DNA of 64,000 nucleotides from Pseudomonas sp. PDM14. Its GTDB lineage: Bacteria > Pseudomonadota > Gammaproteobacteria > Pseudomonadales > Pseudomonadaceae. The stretch is taken from NCBI RefSeq assembly GCF_014851905.1, contig NZ_JACVAQ010000001.1:2046001-2110000 (forward strand). Direction: 5' to 3'. The position numbers were made by a program, and so were the translations under genes. The notes under the pieces are model-generated. The model did no database searches and was not told the DNA's origin. It worked only from the letters and a program-made list of their open reading frames with translations. Below, in pieces: positions 61,667 to 64,000 of this stretch (position 1 is its first letter; every line of letters begins with the position of its first letter).

Positions 61667-62156
61667 CACGCACCTCGTGCCTGTAGATAAAGGGGGGCTT
61701 TTGATTGAAAAGCGAGAAGGGTCGCAAGTATAGGGATTTAGCCTGGGTGAATGAAGCCTTCTGCACAAAAAATAGCCAGTCGGTAAAGCGTCAGGCTTAT
61801 AAAGAATAAAAGAATGAATTTTTATAAAGCCTTATTTTTATGTTTATGTATGGTGAAGCACTTTTCTGTGGATAACCGTCTGTATCCCACTGGATTCAAT
61901 ACATTCAGCGAATGACAACCCTGTGCTGATCCTGCCACTTACCGGGGGGCAAGCTGGCAGATAGCTGTGGATTAAAAGGCCTGTTATGCACAGGCTGAGT
62001 TATCAGCAGGTTTTCAGGGGGGTTATCTAACGAGCTCAGGCCGGGTTTTCCACAGGTCTTATGGCGTCTGTATAACTCATGCACGCAGATTTTTTGACCA
62101 AACAGCGCGCAGCCGAATGCCCCCAACGGTGAGTCGGTTCTTCTTCGTAGAAAAGA
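61667..62156. other. DnaA-box cluster in the mnmG-mnmE intergenic region
   Basis: A 490-bp gene-free gap. Two perfect DnaA boxes (TTATNCACA type) lie at 61867-61875 (minus strand) and 61984-61992 (plus), with one-mismatch copies at 61759-61767, 61966-61974 and 62046-62054. A very AT-rich stretch (about 61790-61858) adjoins the first perfect box. It resembles a DnaA-binding, potentially unwinding region. It also must hold the mnmG promoter. Confidence 0.7.
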
Positions 62157-63524
62157 TTACTTGCCGATGCAGAAGCTGGAGAAGATCCGCCCGAGCAGGT
62201 CGTCCGAGCTGAACGCCCCTGTGATTTCCCCCAGGGCCTGTTGAGCCTGACGCAGGTCTTCGGCCAGCAGTTCGCCGGCTCCGGCCAGGGTCAGTTGGGC
62301 ACGACCATGCTCCAGGTGGGCGGAGGCTTGGCGCAAGGCTTCCAAGTGGCGACGACGAGCGCTGAAGCTGTTCTCGGCGGTCTGTTCGTAGCCCATGCAG
62401 GCCTTGAGGTGATCGCGTAGCAGCTCCAGGCCTTGGGCAGACTTGGCCGACAGGTTCAACGTCACGTGGCCGTCTTCGCAGGTTTCCAGCTGTATCGCTT
62501 CACCCGACAGGTCAGCCTTGTTGCGGATCAGGGTGACCTTCTCCGGTGTCGGGCGGCTGTCGAGAAACTCCGGCCACAGCGCGAACGGATCACGTGATTC
62601 AGGCGCCGTGGAGTCGACCACGAGAAGAATGCGGTCTGCCTCGCCGATGGCCTTGAGCGCGCGCTCGACGCCGATGCGCTCGACCTGGTCGTCGGTATCG
62701 CGCAGGCCCGCGGTGTCCACCACATGCAATGGCATGCCATCGATGTGGATATGTTCGCGCAGGACATCGCGGGTGGTGCCGGCGATCTCGGTGACGATTG
62801 CCGCTTCTCGACCCGCCAGGGCGTTGAGCAGGCTGGATTTGCCGGCATTGGGTCTACCAGCGATGACCACGGTCATGCCGTCGCGCAGCAGCGCGCCCTG
62901 GCCGGCCTCGCGCAGTACTGTGGATAACTCTGCTCGTACGCCGTCCAACAGGCCCAATACATGGCCATCGGCGAGGAAGTCGATCTCTTCCTCGGGAAAG
63001 TCGATGGCCGCTTCCACGTAGATACGCAGGGCGATGAGTTTTTCCGTCAGGCCATGTACCCGGCGGGAGAACTCGCCCTGCAGCGAACGCACGGCATTGC
63101 GCGCGGCCTGGGCCGAGCTGGCTTCGATCAGGTCGGCGATGGCTTCGGCCTGGGCCAGGTCGAGCTTGTCGTTGAGGAAGGCGCGTTCGCTGAACTCACC
63201 CGGGCGTGCCTGGCGGGCGCCGAGTTCCAGGCAGCGCTGCAGGAGCATATCGAGCACCACCGGCCCACCATGCCCCTGAAGTTCCAGCACGTCTTCGCCG
63301 GTGAAGGAGTGCGGGCCGGGAAAGAACAGCAGCAGGCCTTCGTCGATCACTTCGCCTTCGTTATCATGCCAGGGGCCGTAGTGGGCATGCCGCGGCTTGG
63401 CTTCGATGCCGCTGAGGGTGATGGAGATGGCGCGTGCGCGTGGCCCGGAAACCCGGACGATGCCCACCCCACCACGCCCTTGGGCAGTGGCGACGGCGGC
63501 GATGGTTTCACGGGCTGCGGACAT
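62157..63524 (-). CDS. mnmE: tRNA modification GTPase MnmE
   Basis: A 455-aa GTPase (TrmE/ThdF) acting with MnmG on tRNA wobble uridines. The N-terminal folate-binding domain ([27 protein letters not shown]), the inserted G domain with G1 GRPNAGKS (223-230), G2 around EIAGTTRD (247-254), G3 DTAG (270-273) and NKAD, and the C-terminal CIGK with catalytic Cys452 are all present. Confidence 0.97.
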   Translation of the reverse strand: MSAARETIAAVATAQGRGGVGIVRVSGPRARAISITLSGIEAKPRHAHYGPWHDNEGEVIDEGLLLFFPGPHSFTGEDVLELQGHGGPVVLDMLLQRCLELGARQARPGEFSERAFLNDKLDLAQAEAIADLIEASSAQAARNAVRSLQGEFSRRVHGLTEKLIALRIYVEAAIDFPEEEIDFLADGHVLGLLDGVRAELSTVLREAGQGALLRDGMTVVIAGRPNAGKSSLLNALAGREAAIVTEIAGTTRDVLREHIHIDGMPLHVVDTAGLRDTDDQVERIGVERALKAIGEADRILLVVDSTAPESRDPFALWPEFLDSRPTPEKVTLIRNKADLSGEAIQLETCEDGHVTLNLSAKSAQGLELLRDHLKACMGYEQTAENSFSARRRHLEALRQASAHLEHGRAQLTLAGAGELLAEDLRQAQQALGEITGAFSSDDLLGRIFSSFCIGK

Positions 63525-63552
63525 GCTGGCTTCCTCGGTAAAGGGCAGATAG

Positions 63553-63577
63553 CAAAACGCCCCACGAATGGGGCGTT
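63553..63577 (-). terminator. Rho-independent terminator of yidC
   Basis: An 8-bp stem AACGCCCC / GGGGCGTT with a 6-nt loop, followed on the minus strand by TTTTGC, just after the yidC stop and before mnmE. Confidence 0.8.
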
Positions 63578-63597
63578 GGCTATCGCGACGGCGTGGG

Positions 63598-64000
63598 TCA
63601 GGCTTTCGCCGCGGCCGCCTCGATCTTGCGGGTAATGTACCACTGCTGGGCGATGGACAGGACGTTGTTGACCACCCAGTACAGGACCAGACCGGCAGGG
63701 AACCAGAGGAAGAAGAAGGTGAAGATGATCGGCATCAGCTTCATCACCTTGGCTTGCATCGGATCCGGCGGTGTCGGGTTCAGTTGCTGCTGAATGAACA
63801 TGGTGGCGCCCATGATGATCGGCAGGAGGAAGAACGGGTCCTTGATCGACAGGTCGGTGATCCACAGCAGCCACGGGGCCTGACGCATCTCGACGCTTTC
63901 CAGCAGGGTCCAGTAAAGAGCCAGGAACACCGGCATCTGCACCAGGATCGGCAGGCAGCCACCGAGCGGATTGATCTTCTCCTTTTTGTACAGCTCCATC
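63598..64000 (-). CDS. yidC: Membrane protein insertase YidC (3' part only)
   Basis: The C-terminal about 134 codons of the Oxa1/YidC/Alb3 insertase; the gene continues past the window end. The conserved [25 protein letters not shown] stretch, the following [12 protein letters not shown] and the last two membrane helices ([12 protein letters not shown], then [20 protein letters not shown]) are visible. YidC inserts and folds inner-membrane proteins, including the ATP synthase a and c subunits encoded nearby. Truncation is due to the window edge. Confidence 0.96.
   Translation of the reverse strand, partial: MELYKKEKINPLGGCLPILVQMPVFLALYWTLLESVEMRQAPWLLWITDLSIKDPFFLLPIIMGATMFIQQQLNPTPPDPMQAKVMKLMPIIFTFFFLWFPAGLVLYWVVNNVLSIAQQWYITRKIEAAAAKA

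Overview
The window is a high-GC gammaproteobacterial chromosome segment whose gene content and order point to the genus Pseudomonas. The evidence is the block yidC-mnmE-mnmG-rsmG-parA-parB-atpIBEFHAGDC-glmU-glmR-glmS, all on the minus strand, which is the origin-proximal arrangement of Pseudomonas chromosomes, together with protein sequences that match Pseudomonas versions residue by residue from memory. I cannot assign the species. No rRNA, tRNA, insertion sequence or CRISPR array was seen.

Left part (1-16.6 kb): ordinary accessory and housekeeping genes. These are an AraC-type regulator divergent from a sterol-desaturase/FMN-reductase pair; a glutamine synthetase-like ligase and a class III aminotransferase (probably amine or polyamine use) divergent from a GntR/FCD regulator, with a perfect 20-bp palindrome between them; a CPA2 antiporter; a SUKH-like protein; a membrane PAS-GGDEF-EAL protein; uvrD; a PaiB-like FMN-binding protein; a Tim44-like protein; and two small overlapping genes, one a zinc ribbon.

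Middle part (16.7-46.0 kb): a complete type VI secretion locus on the plus strand, preceded by an AT-rich control region. The order is tssA-B-C-E, a four-gene cargo insert (PAAR protein, unknown protein, membrane protein, lipoprotein), tssF-G-H(clpV), a sigma-54 activator, a tiny lipoprotein, fha, tssJ-K-L-M, a PP2C phosphatase, a Ser/Thr kinase, vgrG, a large peptidoglycan-hydrolase effector and an exported putative immunity protein. This is the layout of the P. aeruginosa H2-T6SS (HSI-II) with two cargo modules. The Fha/kinase/phosphatase trio suggests post-translational control by threonine phosphorylation. The locus ends about 120 bp from the 3' end of glmS, where Tn7 normally inserts.

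Right part (46.0-64.0 kb): essential genes read toward the left. They cover UDP-GlcNAc synthesis (glmS, glmR, glmU), the full F1Fo ATP synthase operon with a recognisable sigma-70 promoter, chromosome segregation (parAB), tRNA/rRNA modification (mnmG, mnmE, rsmG) and the 3' end of yidC. The 490-bp mnmG-mnmE gap carries a cluster of DnaA boxes beside an AT-rich stretch.

The two most novel-looking objects are the cargo insert between tssE and tssF, whose 301-aa protein I do not recognise, and the 1042-aa effector, which appears to combine an M23-like metallopeptidase fold interrupted by SH3-like segments with a C-terminal GH19 lysozyme domain.
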